Counted from the stretch's first letter, positions 8,458 through 17,200 are shown. The stretch is DNA of 35,864 nucleotides from Sphingomonadaceae bacterium (GCA_947463325.1 CANHQT010000024.1:1-35864), one strand, 5' to 3'. Notes: generated from the letters alone by a model not told the origin. Numbers and translations are program-made.

Positions 8458-9087
8458 ATGGCTCTTGACGACCCTGCACCGCGCCGACGCTACAGTCCGG
8501 AAAAGCGCCGCGCGCTGATCCTCGACGCTGCGGCTGATCTTGTAGGACGAGAGGGGGTTTCGGGCCTCAATGCCGAGCGAATCGCGCGGCATGCCGGCAT
8601 ATCCAAATCCCTCATCTACAATTACTTTCCCAACATCACGCTGCTGCTACAGCATCTGCTTGAGCGCGAGTTGCGCCGCTTGCGGCGACGCCAGCTTGAA
8701 GCCGCGGAGCAGGCCGATAGCTTTGAAGGGCTCGTGCGTGCAGTGACGCACGTCTACCTCGAATATATCGATGAGCGCGGCTTGATCATCGAGCGATTGC
8801 AGTCGGAGCCGTCCGTCGCCGCCGTGCATGACCCGACCGAATATGGGCGCGCGGCTGCGGTCGATTACCTTGCGGGCATTGTCATGCGCCAGTTTGATAT
8901 GGCCGAGGATGTAGCCCGCGCCGCGACCGACATCAGCCTTGGCCTGCCGGCAACAGCAGGGGCTTATCTCCTTCATCACGGCATGGACCGAGGGCAGCTG
9001 GAGGACATTACAGTCACCATGATCCTCGGCAGCTTTGCCGCAATCAAGGCGGCGGATACCGCCCGCCGCCCACTCGCCCGACCCTGA
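8458..9087 (+). CDS. TetR-family transcriptional regulator
   Basis: A 209-residue regulator. The N-terminal helix-turn-helix spans roughly residues 17-62: RALILDAAADLVGREG, then RIARHAGISKSLIYNYF, the classic TetR recognition helix. The rest is a helical ligand domain. ATG 8458 is chosen over an in-frame TTG at 8440 because the family domain starts just after it; neither has a strong ribosome site. It follows the VOC gene by 56 bp in the same direction and is convergent with the SDR gene. It is the only regulator in the 4.3-12.4 kb catabolic cluster, so it is the obvious candidate to control it, by inference. Confidence 0.88.
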   Translation: MALDDPAPRRRYSPEKRRALILDAAADLVGREGVSGLNAERIARHAGISKSLIYNYFPNITLLLQHLLERELRRLRRRQLEAAEQADSFEGLVRAVTHVYLEYIDERGLIIERLQSEPSVAAVHDPTEYGRAAAVDYLAGIVMRQFDMAEDVARAATDISLGLPATAGAYLLHHGMDRGQLEDITVTMILGSFAAIKAADTARRPLARP

Positions 9088-9107
9088 ATTCTGCCGTCGA
9101 TGTCCCG

Positions 9108-9866
9108 TTACAGCGGGAAAATCGTGTGCCCTCCATCGATCACGATCGATTGGCCGGTGATCATCCGGCTTTCAGGTGCGGCGAGGAACACCGCGATTCC
9201 TTCCATGTCGGCGAGCGTGCCGACTTCTCCGGAAACCGCGCGACGCTTGCAACCGTCCCGGAAATACTGTGGCGTATCCATCGACATTTCGGTTTCGATG
9301 AAGCCAGGCAAAATGGCATTGGCCTGAATACCTGCGCGTCCCAGTTCGACTGCTAGGCTCCGGATCAGTCCGTTGACTGCCGCTTTCGTCGCTGAATAGC
9401 CCGCGCCCGTGGGGATGCCCACCAGCCCCGCGACAGAGGATGTGACGATGAGGCGCCCGCCACCGCCGCGCGCCAGATAATGACGCACCGCCGTCTGGAA
9501 TGTCTCGACAACGCTGGTGAGATTGAGATCGCACACGTCCTGCCAATCCTTTGCGGACAGTGTGTGGAACGGCGCACGCACGCCGGAACCACCTGCATTG
9601 GCAAAGCAGCTGTCAACGCGCCCGAAACGCTTCAGCGTGGCGGCCATTGCCTGTTCGATGTCGGCGGCGTCTGTAACGTCGCAGGCAAATCCCTCGGCAT
9701 CGGCGCCGAGTGCGCGCAATTCATCGATCGCCACTGCATTTTTTGCCGTGTTGCGACCCCATACAGCGACCGAGGCACCCGCCTTGGCAAGCCCACGCGC
9801 CATGGCGAGGCCGAGGCCGCCATTGCCTCCGGTAACGAGCGCGACATGGCCGTTGAGGTCGAACAT
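9108..9866 (-). CDS. Short-chain dehydrogenase/reductase (SDR)
   Basis: A 252-residue classical SDR using NAD(P). The cofactor motif TGGNGGLG is near the N-terminus, the active-site serine pair is in VTSSVAG, the YSATK motif carries the catalytic Tyr and Lys, and the ending is GQSIVIDGG. The frame extends further upstream, but ATG 9866 (MFDLNGHVALVTGG) fits family length and has AAGGATC just before it. An intrinsic terminator candidate separates it from the TonB receptor gene upstream, so it may have its own promoter or rely on read-through. It would be the cytoplasmic oxidoreductase of the cluster; substrate unknown. Confidence 0.92.
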   Translation of the reverse strand: MFDLNGHVALVTGGNGGLGLAMARGLAKAGASVAVWGRNTAKNAVAIDELRALGADAEGFACDVTDAADIEQAMAATLKRFGRVDSCFANAGGSGVRAPFHTLSAKDWQDVCDLNLTSVVETFQTAVRHYLARGGGGRLIVTSSVAGLVGIPTGAGYSATKAAVNGLIRSLAVELGRAGIQANAILPGFIETEMSMDTPQYFRDGCKRRAVSGEVGTLADMEGIAVFLAAPESRMITGQSIVIDGGHTIFPL

Positions 9867-9903
9867 GGCTTTGGTGATCCTTTTCTGGGTGGTGCGTTGG
9901 GGC

Positions 9904-9937
9904 AAAAGCGGGGGCGGACGCGAACGCGCCCGCCCCC
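9904..9937 (-). terminator. Intrinsic terminator downstream of the TonB-dependent receptor gene
   Basis: An 8-bp stem GGGGGCGG/CCGCCCCC (9910-9917 with 9930-9937) continues after one mismatch with three further pairs. On the minus strand it is followed by GCTTTTG, a short T-run. It lies 34 bp past the receptor stop, the expected place and direction. Confidence 0.65.
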
Positions 9938-9970
9938 CAAGGGGAGGATGAACGGCTGCAAACCGTTCGT

Positions 9971-12400
9971 CTAGAAGCGGAAAGTCGCTTCGAGGCCGAA
10001 GGTCCGCGGTTCCAGCACCACCAGGCTGCGGAACCGCCCGACCAGCGGGCCTTCCTGCGTGATGCGGGTGATATCGTCGTTGTTGAACAGGTTTTTGGCG
10101 TAGAAGCGCAGGTCCCACTGCTCCCCCGGTGGGGTCAGCAACAGCTTGAAATCGGTTTGGCTATAGCCGGGGAAATCCTCGGACGGCTTGTTGAAGGCGG
10201 TGCCGAAGAAATTGCCCTGCTCATAATGGTCGATGCGCGGGGTCAGCGTGAAGCCGCCACCCAGCGGAATCCCATATTGCGCGCCGATGGCAATCTTCAC
10301 ATTGGGGGAGAAGGGCAGTTCATTGCCCTCCAGATCCTTGAGCACCAGCCCGCCCGACGTGCGCACTGGATTGCCTGACGCATCGCGCACGATGGCCGAT
10401 CCGCCGGCGATGGCGTTGGGATCACCCTCGTCACCCGACTGGAAATTGCTCAGCCGGGTGTTGAGGTAGGAAACAGCCAGGTCGACTTGAAAGCGCGGGG
10501 CAGGGCGGAGCAGCACTTCTGCCTCGACGCCATAGACGCGCGCGTCGGTGTTGACCGTGTTGGCGCTGGTCACACCCACCTGACCGATCTGCAGCCCGTT
10601 ATAGTCATAATAGAAACCGGCCAGGTTGGCACGGAAGCTGCGGTCGCTGCTCTCCAGTTTCAGCCCGACCTCGGCCGCGTTGAGAAATTCGGGGTCGAAG
10701 GTCGGCACCAACGCGCCGCCCGGGTTGATGCCTCCCGCCTTGTAGCCGCGCGACAGCGAGACATAGCTCATAATGTCGTCGCTGAAATCATGCTCGAGCA
10801 CGGCGCGGCCAGTGAACACGCCCTTTTCAAAGCTCCCGACGGTGAATGGCCTGACACTTCCATCGGCCAGCGGATCGAGGAAAATCTGTCGGGTCTGGAT
10901 GAACTTCTCGTCATGGCTGTAGCGCAGGCCACCGGTCAGCCGGGTGCGCTCTGACAGATCGAAATAGACTTCGCCGAAGACGCCCCAGCTGGTCGTGTTC
11001 GACGGATTGGATTGAATGGTGAACGCCTCGAACGGCGCGGAAAAGCCGCGCTGCTGCTGCCGTGCTGCCAGCGTCGGGTGCGTGATCGACACGAAAATGT
11101 CGCCGTTGAAATCATAGTAATTGCCGCCAACCACGAAATTGAACGGTCCGGCAAAATCTGAGGCAAGGCGCAGTTCCTGATAGAATTGCTCGGCGTTGCT
11201 GACATCCCGCCGTACCGACAGGATTGAGCTGGTCGTCACCGGATTGCCGTTGGCAAACGCATCAAAGGTCACGGGGCGTGTCAGGCCGAGCGATGGCGCG
11301 AAACGATCGAAATCGTTCATCACGTCGCGGTGCAAATCCTGCCAGCTGGTCAGCGACGTGAGCGATAGGTCGCCGAAATCATGCTCGATCTCCAGCGTCA
11401 CATTGTATTCGCGCACGAAATATTCGGGGTCGACGTCCTGGTTCACCACGCGCAGGTCGGCGGGGTTGATCGTGCTTGCGAAGTAGTTTTGCGCAGTCGG
11501 CGGGCCGAAGCCGGTGGCAATGGTGCCGGTTACCGCGCCAAGCGTGTTGAAGATGGTGGTGCGGCTGTCAGGCGTCTCAAAGCCGGCTGACAGCGCGGAA
11601 CATCCGGTCACCGCGTCGCGTGTGCAAACGCCCTTGGTGGTGTTTGACTTGGCATCATCCTCCTCAAAATAGGAGGCGATGAGGTTGATGCGCGTATCGC
11701 CGAGTTCGAGGCGCGTGCTCGATCGGAGGCCGAACATCCGGCGGTTGTCGATGTCATTGCCGTTGAAGATGTTGGTCGTGTAGCCATCGCGCCGCAGATA
11801 ATAGCCAGCGAGGCGGGTGGAGAAACCTTCGGCAAGCGGCAGGTTGACCGCGCCGCGCAGGCGCATCGTATCGTAATTGCCATAGCCTGCGGTCAGATAG
11901 CCTTCGAACGCATCAGTGGCTCGCTGGCTGATGATGTTGATGACGCCGGCGGTGGTATTGCGGCCATAGAGTGTGCCCTGCGGTCCACGCAGAACTTCGA
12001 TCCGCTGGATGTCGTAATACTCGCTCTCTGATCCGGGATTGCCCAGATAGACGCCGTTGACATGGTAACCGAGCCCGCTCTCTGCGGTCGATGATATTGC
12101 CAAGTTTCCGACCCCACGCAGTGAGGCATTGCCGTTGTCGGATACGGTGAGATTGGGAACCGAGAAGCTGAGGTCCACCGCGTCGTCGATTACCTTGTCC
12201 TCGATCGCCGCGCTGCCGAACGCTGATACCGCAAGTGCGGTGTCCTGAAGGCTTTCTTCGCGCTTCAGCGCGGTCACAACGATGTCATCGCCGAACACTT
12301 CGGCGGTCGTTGCCGCGCTAGTCTCTTGCGCCAGAGCGGGCATTGCCAGCGATAGCGCACCCAAAGAAATGCCAGCGGCAACTGCTGCGAAACGCGTCAT
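9971..12400 (-). CDS. TonB-dependent outer-membrane receptor
   Basis: An 809-residue receptor for TonB-powered uptake across the outer membrane. It has a signal peptide (cleavage after PALA, about residue 24), a TonB-box-like DDIVVTA near residue 40, a plug domain with QRIEVLRGPQGTLYGRNTTAGVIN, and a 22-strand barrel ending in the expected aromatic residue (LEATFRF). The sequence style (SLQDTALAVSAF, the NTTAGVIN plug) is that of the large sphingomonad group of receptors for hydrophobic or carbon compounds rather than classical siderophore receptors. The start at 12400 follows AGAGGATC. A promoter candidate is described at 12448-12476. It most likely imports the substrate degraded by the neighbouring dehydrogenases, by inference. 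Confidence 0.93.
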   Translation of the reverse strand: MTRFAAVAAGISLGALSLAMPALAQETSAATTAEVFGDDIVVTALKREESLQDTALAVSAFGSAAIEDKVIDDAVDLSFSVPNLTVSDNGNASLRGVGNLAISSTAESGLGYHVNGVYLGNPGSESEYYDIQRIEVLRGPQGTLYGRNTTAGVINIISQRATDAFEGYLTAGYGNYDTMRLRGAVNLPLAEGFSTRLAGYYLRRDGYTTNIFNGNDIDNRRMFGLRSSTRLELGDTRINLIASYFEEDDAKSNTTKGVCTRDAVTGCSALSAGFETPDSRTTIFNTLGAVTGTIATGFGPPTAQNYFASTINPADLRVVNQDVDPEYFVREYNVTLEIEHDFGDLSLTSLTSWQDLHRDVMNDFDRFAPSLGLTRPVTFDAFANGNPVTTSSILSVRRDVSNAEQFYQELRLASDFAGPFNFVVGGNYYDFNGDIFVSITHPTLAARQQQRGFSAPFEAFTIQSNPSNTTSWGVFGEVYFDLSERTRLTGGLRYSHDEKFIQTRQIFLDPLADGSVRPFTVGSFEKGVFTGRAVLEHDFSDDIMSYVSLSRGYKAGGINPGGALVPTFDPEFLNAAEVGLKLESSDRSFRANLAGFYYDYNGLQIGQVGVTSANTVNTDARVYGVEAEVLLRPAPRFQVDLAVSYLNTRLSNFQSGDEGDPNAIAGGSAIVRDASGNPVRTSGGLVLKDLEGNELPFSPNVKIAIGAQYGIPLGGGFTLTPRIDHYEQGNFFGTAFNKPSEDFPGYSQTDFKLLLTPPGEQWDLRFYAKNLFNNDDITRITQEGPLVGRFRSLVVLEPRTFGLEATFRF

Positions 12401-12447
12401 GATCCTCTCCCTCCCGAGTGCCGCTCTAGGGCGGCCTATCCGGGGAC

Positions 12448-12476
12448 AGAATTGTCACAAATGGACTAAGAGTCAA
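12448..12476 (-). promoter_or_regulatory. Sigma-70-like promoter for the TonB receptor gene
   Basis: On the minus strand TTGACT (12471-12476) and AATTCT (12448-12453) are separated by 17 bp. This gives a start site near 12441 and a leader of about 40 bases before ATG 12400. The -35 box is close to consensus; the -10 box is weak. Confidence 0.45.
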
Positions 12477-12503
12477 TAAAGGGAGGGTGTTAGGCAGTTT
12501 AGC

Positions 12504-12529
12504 GGCATAAAAGCGGGTTAAATTATGCC
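12504..12529. promoter_or_regulatory. Inverted repeat in the receptor/GH84 intergenic region
   Basis: GGCATAA (12504-12510) and TTATGCC (12523-12529) are perfect 7-bp arms 12 bp apart, in an A/T-rich patch of a GC-rich region. They sit between the divergent TonB receptor and GH84 genes. A regulator operator is the simplest reading. The T-rich stretch after it could also make it a weak plus-strand terminator. Confidence 0.35.
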
Positions 12530-12746
12530 TTTGTTGGCTTTTCTTCCATCAAGGATAGGGCGGGCGCTGCTGATGGCGATTCCTGCAGAGGAGCAGAATT
12601 CCCTCAGGCGGGTACGAGATCATGGCGATCACGCCTGCGCAGAAGCCCCGCCGGTGCATGCTTTGGGCGCAGCGGCGAGCAGCCATCCAGTGCTGTAACA
12701 GCTGCTACCCCTCGACACCGTCAACGGCATCGGCAATGGTCAGGGC
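12530..12746. other. Non-coding remainder of the receptor/GH84 intergenic region
   Basis: The space between the receptor and GH84 starts is 346 bp. Apart from the promoter candidate and the inverted repeat, I see nothing convincing here. A frame opening at 12622 has no homology-like pattern and runs into the GH84 gene out of frame. Confidence 0.5.
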
Positions 12747-13814
12747 ATGGCCCCACCGCTTGGCATCATCGAAGGCTATTTCGGACGGCGCTGGAGTTGG
12801 GCGGACCGTGCGGCGGTGGTGCGCATCCTCGCGCCCGCCGGTTACAGCTTCTTCCATTACGCGCCCAAGGGCGAGGAAAAGCTTCGGCGCAAATGGCGTG
12901 AGCCGTTCAGTGACGCAGATGCCCGGCAGCTTTCTGATTTTGCCGAACTATGCCGCAGTGCCGGAATGCGTTTCGGGGTCGGCCTGACCCCCTTTGGGTG
13001 TAACGCCGGTTTCGACGCTGAGGATCGCGCCGCACTCAAGACCAAGCTGGCGCAGCTCGACGATATCGGCATCGACGATCTTGCTCTGCTGTTTGACGAT
13101 ATGGAGGGCAGTTTCGACGCCCTGGCCGAGCGGCAGGCGGCGATTGCCGATGTCGCGTTCGGATCCAGCGGCGCGAGCGCCCGCTTTCTCTGCCCCAGCT
13201 ATTACAGCGACGATCCGGTGCTCGACCGCGTCTTCGGGGCGCGGCCACCGCGCTATCTTGAGGATCTGGGTTCGGCGCTCGACCCATCGGTCGCGGTCTA
13301 TTGGACCGGAGAGGAAGTGTGCGCGCGAGCTATCAGCCCCGGGCATCTGGGGGATGTTGCCGAACGGCTCGGTCGCCGGCCTGCGCTATGGGACAATTGG
13401 CCGGTCAATGATGGCCCGCGCATGTCCCAGCATCTGCATCTGCGTGCCTTTACCGGACGCTCCTCTGCCGGGGGCGAGCTGTTAAGCCACCATGCCATCA
13501 ACCCGGCTTCACAGCCGCAGCTCAGCTGTATTCCGGCGCTGACTCTGCCGCGCGTCTATGCCGAGGGCGATGGCTATCGCTACGGCGCGGCGTTCCGCGA
13601 GGCGGCTTTGTCGGTCTGCGGCGAAGAATTGGCCGCCATGCTGGAGGCCGATCTGCTCACGCTCCAAGACAGCGGCCTTGACCGCTTTGGCGAGGAGCGC
13701 AAGGCCAAGCTGATTGCGCGTTACGCGGCCGTTGATCACCCCGCAGCGCGCGAGGTCGCCGAATGGCTGAAGGGTAGCTATGCCATCACCGGCGAAGAGT
13801 TACAGACACAATAG
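12747..13814 (+). CDS. GH84 beta-N-acetylglucosaminidase (O-GlcNAcase-like), compact cytoplasmic form
   Basis: The 355-residue protein matches the catalytic barrel of GH84, the family of O-GlcNAcase and bacterial NagJ. Features seen: GIIEGYFGRRW at the N-terminus (GVIEGFYGRPW in the family), FHYAPKGEEKLRRKWRE, the catalytic aspartate pair D117-D118 in LALLFDDME, the substrate-shaping segment VYWTGEEV, and LWDNWPVND. Substrate-assisted catalysis through the N-acetyl group is known for the family. The protein is almost only the catalytic domain: there is no signal peptide, N-terminal GH84 accessory domain, stalk or carbohydrate-binding module. It starts at ATG 12747 behind CAGGGC. The next gene follows after 22 bp, so they probably form an operon. 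The natural substrate (protein O-GlcNAc or a GlcNAc glycan) is not known. Confidence 0.88.
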   Translation: MAPPLGIIEGYFGRRWSWADRAAVVRILAPAGYSFFHYAPKGEEKLRRKWREPFSDADARQLSDFAELCRSAGMRFGVGLTPFGCNAGFDAEDRAALKTKLAQLDDIGIDDLALLFDDMEGSFDALAERQAAIADVAFGSSGASARFLCPSYYSDDPVLDRVFGARPPRYLEDLGSALDPSVAVYWTGEEVCARAISPGHLGDVAERLGRRPALWDNWPVNDGPRMSQHLHLRAFTGRSSAGGELLSHHAINPASQPQLSCIPALTLPRVYAEGDGYRYGAAFREAALSVCGEELAAMLEADLLTLQDSGLDRFGEERKAKLIARYAAVDHPAAREVAEWLKGSYAITGEELQTQ

Positions 13815-13836
13815 ATTTCGTAAGGGGAGAGCGAAA

Positions 13837-14778
13837 ATGGACAACCGGATCACGCGGATGCTGGGCGTGCGCTATCCCATCGTGCAGGCGCCGATGGGCT
13901 GGATCGCGCGCTCGCAGCTCGCCTCTGCAGTGTCGAACGCGGGCGGCATGGGCATTATCGAAACCAGCTCGGGCGAGCTCGATGCGGTCCGTGAGGAAAT
14001 CCGCAAGATGCGCACCCTCACCGACAAGCCATTCGGTGTGAATATCGCGCAGGCTTTCGTCCGCGATCCCGACATCGTGCCGTTCGTGGTCGATCAGGGC
14101 GTGACGTTCGTCACCACATCCGCCGGTGATCCCAACAAATATTGTGAGCCGCTCAAGAAGGCGGGGCTGACGGTTTTCCACGTCGTGCCGACGCTGGCGG
14201 GCGCGTTGAAAGCGGTCGAGGCCGGCGTCGACGGTTTGGTCGTCGAAGGGGGTGAGGGCGGCGGCTTCAAAAACCCCCGCGATGTGGCTTCGATGGTTCT
14301 GCTGCCGCTGGTGCGCGAACATGTCGATGTGCCGATCATCGCCGCTGGTGGCATGCTGTGCGGGCGGACGATGGCTGCTGCTTTCGCGCTGGGCGCGGAA
14401 GGGGTGCAGCTTGGCACGCGCATGGTTTCTGCTGCGGAATCGCCGGTGCATGACAATTGGAAACAGGCGATTGTCGGCGCGAAGGAAACCGATACCGTGT
14501 TCCTCAACCGCCACGGCCCCGGCCCCGCGCTGCGGGCACTGCGCACGGAAAAGACCACGCGCATCGATCTCCACCCCGAAGGTGATGTGCGCGCAGAATT
14601 TGCGCGGGCGCAGGACCTTTACTTCGGAGGCGATATGGAAGCGTCGATCGCGCTGACCGGTCAGGTGGCAGGCCGTATCGAGGCGGTGCGGCCGGTGGCG
14701 GACATCATCCAGGACATGATGGCGGATTTTCGCACCACCATGTCGGGCCTTGCCGCCAGCTACGCCGAACCGGTCTGA
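13837..14778 (+). CDS. Nitronate-monooxygenase-like FMN enzyme (NPD/FabK fold)
   Basis: A 313-residue TIM-barrel flavoprotein. Family marks are YPIVQAPMGWIA at the N-terminus, FGVN, the FMN phosphate-binding AAGGML, and GVQLGTRM near the end. In nitronate monooxygenases and FabK the loop EAGGH carries the catalytic histidine; here it reads GGEGGGFKN with Phe144 in that place. This may be a different subgroup with another reaction. ATG 13837 is preferred to a frame start at 13780 because AAGGGGAG lies just before it and the family N-terminus begins there. Its 3' end overlaps the convergent galK gene by 19 bp. It is probably co-transcribed with the GH84 gene. Confidence 0.85.
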   Translation: MDNRITRMLGVRYPIVQAPMGWIARSQLASAVSNAGGMGIIETSSGELDAVREEIRKMRTLTDKPFGVNIAQAFVRDPDIVPFVVDQGVTFVTTSAGDPNKYCEPLKKAGLTVFHVVPTLAGALKAVEAGVDGLVVEGGEGGGFKNPRDVASMVLLPLVREHVDVPIIAAGGMLCGRTMAAAFALGAEGVQLGTRMVSAAESPVHDNWKQAIVGAKETDTVFLNRHGPGPALRALRTEKTTRIDLHPEGDVRAEFARAQDLYFGGDMEASIALTGQVAGRIEAVRPVADIIQDMMADFRTTMSGLAASYAEPV

Positions 14779-15932
14779 GCCGAGGAGAGGATCGACGCGC
14801 CTTCGCTGGCGCGCTCGATCATGATCAGCGGTTCGCTGCCGGCTGGTGTGCGATAGCCTTCGCGCACCGCGGCGGTGACCTGTTCCACGCGTGATTGCGG
14901 CATCAAGGCGACGCACGCTCCGCCAAAGCCGCCGCCGGTCATGCGGGCTCCGCCCTGCGTGCCGATGGCGCCTTGCAGCAACGCAACCAAGGCATCGATC
15001 GCTGGCGTGGTGATGGCGAAATCATCGCGCATCGACGAATGGGATGCGGCCATCAGCGCGCCCATCCGCCCAAGGTCGCCGGCTGCAAGCACGCTGGCGG
15101 CCTCAAGCACGCGGGCGTTTTCGGTAATCACATGGCGGGCACGCGCCATGGCAACGGGATCGATCCGGTCTGCCGCCGTATCCAGCATCGCCATGTCTGC
15201 ATCGCGAAGGGCCACCACCCCCAGCGCCCCGGCCACCGCTTCGCACTGCGCGCGGCGCTCATTATACGCCCCCTCGACCAAGCCCCGGCTGATCCCGGAA
15301 TGGACGATCATGATCGCCAGCCCCTCGGGCAAGCGCACCGGCGTGCAGCCAAGGCTGCGGCAATCGATCATGATCGCATGGCCAGCCTCTCCCCGCGCGG
15401 AGACCAGCTGGTCCATGATGCCGCAATTGGTGCCGACAGCCTCAATCTCTGATGCTTGTGCCAGTTGCGCGATGCGAACCGTGTCGAGGTTGGTCCCGGT
15501 CGAATGATAGAGCGCCATGCCCAGCGCGACTGCAAGGCTGGCGGAGGATGACAGGCCCGCCCCCTGCGGGACATTGCCTGCTATGGCGATGTCGACCCCC
15601 GGCACGGCCAGCCCTTCTTTGCGCACCATCGCGATCATGCCGCGGACATGCTGGCTCCAATGCCCTTCACCAGAGGGGGGTAACGCATCGGTCAGCCGCC
15701 ACTCTGCTGTTTCGCCGATATCGAGCGCGATGACCCGGATGATGTCATCCGGGCGGGGGGCCATAGCGACGCGCGTTTCAACACCGATCGCAGCGGGCAG
15801 CACAAAGCCGTCATTATAGTCGGTATGCTCGCCGATCAGGTTCACTCGCCCCGGCGCGCGGGAAACGACAGTGGGCTGGCGACCAAAATGGTTGGCAAAG
15901 CGGTGAGCAAGGCCGTCGAGCACAATTGTCAT
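14760..15932 (-). CDS. galK: Galactokinase
   Basis: A 390-residue GHMP kinase that phosphorylates galactose to galactose-1-phosphate, the first committed Leloir step. The galactokinase signature is near the N-terminus ([17 protein letters not shown]). The ATP loop [15 protein letters not shown] and the C-terminal motif [13 protein letters not shown] are both intact. Length is normal. Its ATG overlaps the galT stop by four bases (ATGA), so galT-galK are translationally coupled with galT first. The last 19 bp overlap the opposite-strand flavoprotein gene. Confidence 0.96.
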   Translation of the reverse strand: MTIVLDGLAHRFANHFGRQPTVVSRAPGRVNLIGEHTDYNDGFVLPAAIGVETRVAMAPRPDDIIRVIALDIGETAEWRLTDALPPSGEGHWSQHVRGMIAMVRKEGLAVPGVDIAIAGNVPQGAGLSSSASLAVALGMALYHSTGTNLDTVRIAQLAQASEIEAVGTNCGIMDQLVSARGEAGHAIMIDCRSLGCTPVRLPEGLAIMIVHSGISRGLVEGAYNERRAQCEAVAGALGVVALRDADMAMLDTAADRIDPVAMARARHVITENARVLEAASVLAAGDLGRMGALMAASHSSMRDDFAITTPAIDALVALLQGAIGTQGGARMTGGGFGGACVALMPQSRVEQVTAAVREGYRTPAGSEPLIMIERASEGASILSSAQTGSA

Positions 15933-16963
15933 GCCCGGCTCCGGTAATGCGGCCCGCGTGCCGCGCGCAATCGCTCTGCCGCCTGTTCGGGCGTCAGGTC
16001 GCGCTGCGCCTCCGCCAGCATCTCATAACCGACCATGAATTTGCGCACCGATGCTGACCGCAGCAGGGGTGGATAAAAATGCGCGTGCAATTGCCAATGG
16101 GCGCCGTCGCTGCCGTCAAAAGGCGCGCCGTGCCACCCCATGGAATAGGGAAAGCTCGTTTCGAACACATTGTCATAGGCGCGGGTGAGCTCGCCGATCA
16201 GCTGCGCCAGATCGTCTCGCTGCACATCATCAAGCGCGGGCATGCGGGCGACCGGAAAACGGGGCAGCACCAATGTTTCAAACGGCCAGGCTGCCCAGAA
16301 GGGGACGATGGCCAGCCAGTGGTCATTCTCCGCCACACAGCGTTCGCCCCCCGCCTCGCGTTCGGCGGTCATCAGCAGCATTGGCTTGCCATGCTCGGCC
16401 AGCCAGTCCGCCTGTGTCCGGTCTTCGGTCGCGACGATCGCGGGGACATGGCCGCTCGCCCAAATCTGCCCGTGCGGATGCGGGTTGGAACACCCCATCA
16501 TCGCGCCCTTATTCTCGAAAATCTGGACATTGCGCCATTGGCTGCCCAGCTCGGCCGTCTGCTCGCACCAGCAATCCACCACCGCCCGAATATCGGCATC
16601 AGGCAGCTCGGCGAGGCTCCGGCCGTGATCGGGCGAAAAACAGATCACCCGACTGGTCCCTTGCGCCGCTTCCATCCGGAGCAAGGGGTCAGCCTCGACC
16701 GGATCCGGCGTGTCGGGCAGCAGCGCCGCAAAATCATTCTGAAACACAAATGTCGCCGCATAGGCGGGGTTGCGTTCCCCGGTGACGCGCAGATTGCCGG
16801 GGCAGAGATAGCATTGGGGATCGTGCGCAGGACGCGCGCTCCGGTCGGGCGCATCCTGTTGCCCCTGCCAGGGTCGCTGCGCGCGATGCGGGGATACCAG
16901 CAACCACTCACCTTTCAGGGGGTCGTAGCGGCGGTGGGGATGTTCGGCGGGGTCGAAGTTCAT
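15929..16963 (-). CDS. galT: Galactose-1-phosphate uridylyltransferase
   Basis: A 344-residue HIT-superfamily enzyme moving UMP from UDP-glucose to galactose-1-phosphate. Evidence: [18 protein letters not shown] at the N-terminus, zinc ligands in CYLCPGN, the active-site HPH in [13 protein letters not shown], and the C-terminal [12 protein letters not shown]. Length and motif spacing match the bacterial enzyme. It is the first gene of galT-galK. The UDP-galactose 4-epimerase (galE) needed to close the cycle is not in this window. It is divergent from the iron transporter operon, with 279 bp between. Confidence 0.96.
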   Translation of the reverse strand: MNFDPAEHPHRRYDPLKGEWLLVSPHRAQRPWQGQQDAPDRSARPAHDPQCYLCPGNLRVTGERNPAYAATFVFQNDFAALLPDTPDPVEADPLLRMEAAQGTSRVICFSPDHGRSLAELPDADIRAVVDCWCEQTAELGSQWRNVQIFENKGAMMGCSNPHPHGQIWASGHVPAIVATEDRTQADWLAEHGKPMLLMTAEREAGGERCVAENDHWLAIVPFWAAWPFETLVLPRFPVARMPALDDVQRDDLAQLIGELTRAYDNVFETSFPYSMGWHGAPFDGSDGAHWQLHAHFYPPLLRSASVRKFMVGYEMLAEAQRDLTPEQAAERLRAARGPHYRSRA

Positions 16964-17185
16964 GACGCTGTCACCTCGAACATCCTCGCGGCTTGGTCCA
17001 GAGCGGGTCTGCCTTTGCCGGTTACGCGGCTATGGCGACCAAGGTTCAGCAGGGCGGGGCACGGTTCCATCCCTGGCACAGCTAGCGCCGCCACGGCCCG
17101 GCGTCGACGCCCAAAGATATCATTTCGATGCTGCGGTTTGATGCCGCGCGCGCAGCCCGACCATATTGAAAGAGAATCTTCTTGC

Positions 17186-17200
17186 TATTGCTTCTCAATA
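17186..17200. promoter_or_regulatory. Fur-like operator upstream of the ferric-iron ABC operon
   Basis: TATTGCTTCTCAATA has perfect 5-bp arms (TATTG/CAATA) and contains the TTCTCAAT core of alphaproteobacterial Fur-type boxes. It sits 42 bp before the iron-binding protein start in the A/T-rich promoter patch. A second TCT-rich half-site, GAATCTTCTTGC, is just upstream. Confidence 0.55.

Noticed and set aside
9951-9967. Second small inverted repeat (AACGG/CCGTT) before the TonB receptor stop
   Set aside because: Only a 5-6 bp stem next to a stronger terminator; probably incidental.
12622-12987. Small open frame before the GH84 gene
   Set aside because: It overlaps the GH84 coding region out of frame and shows no protein-like pattern.
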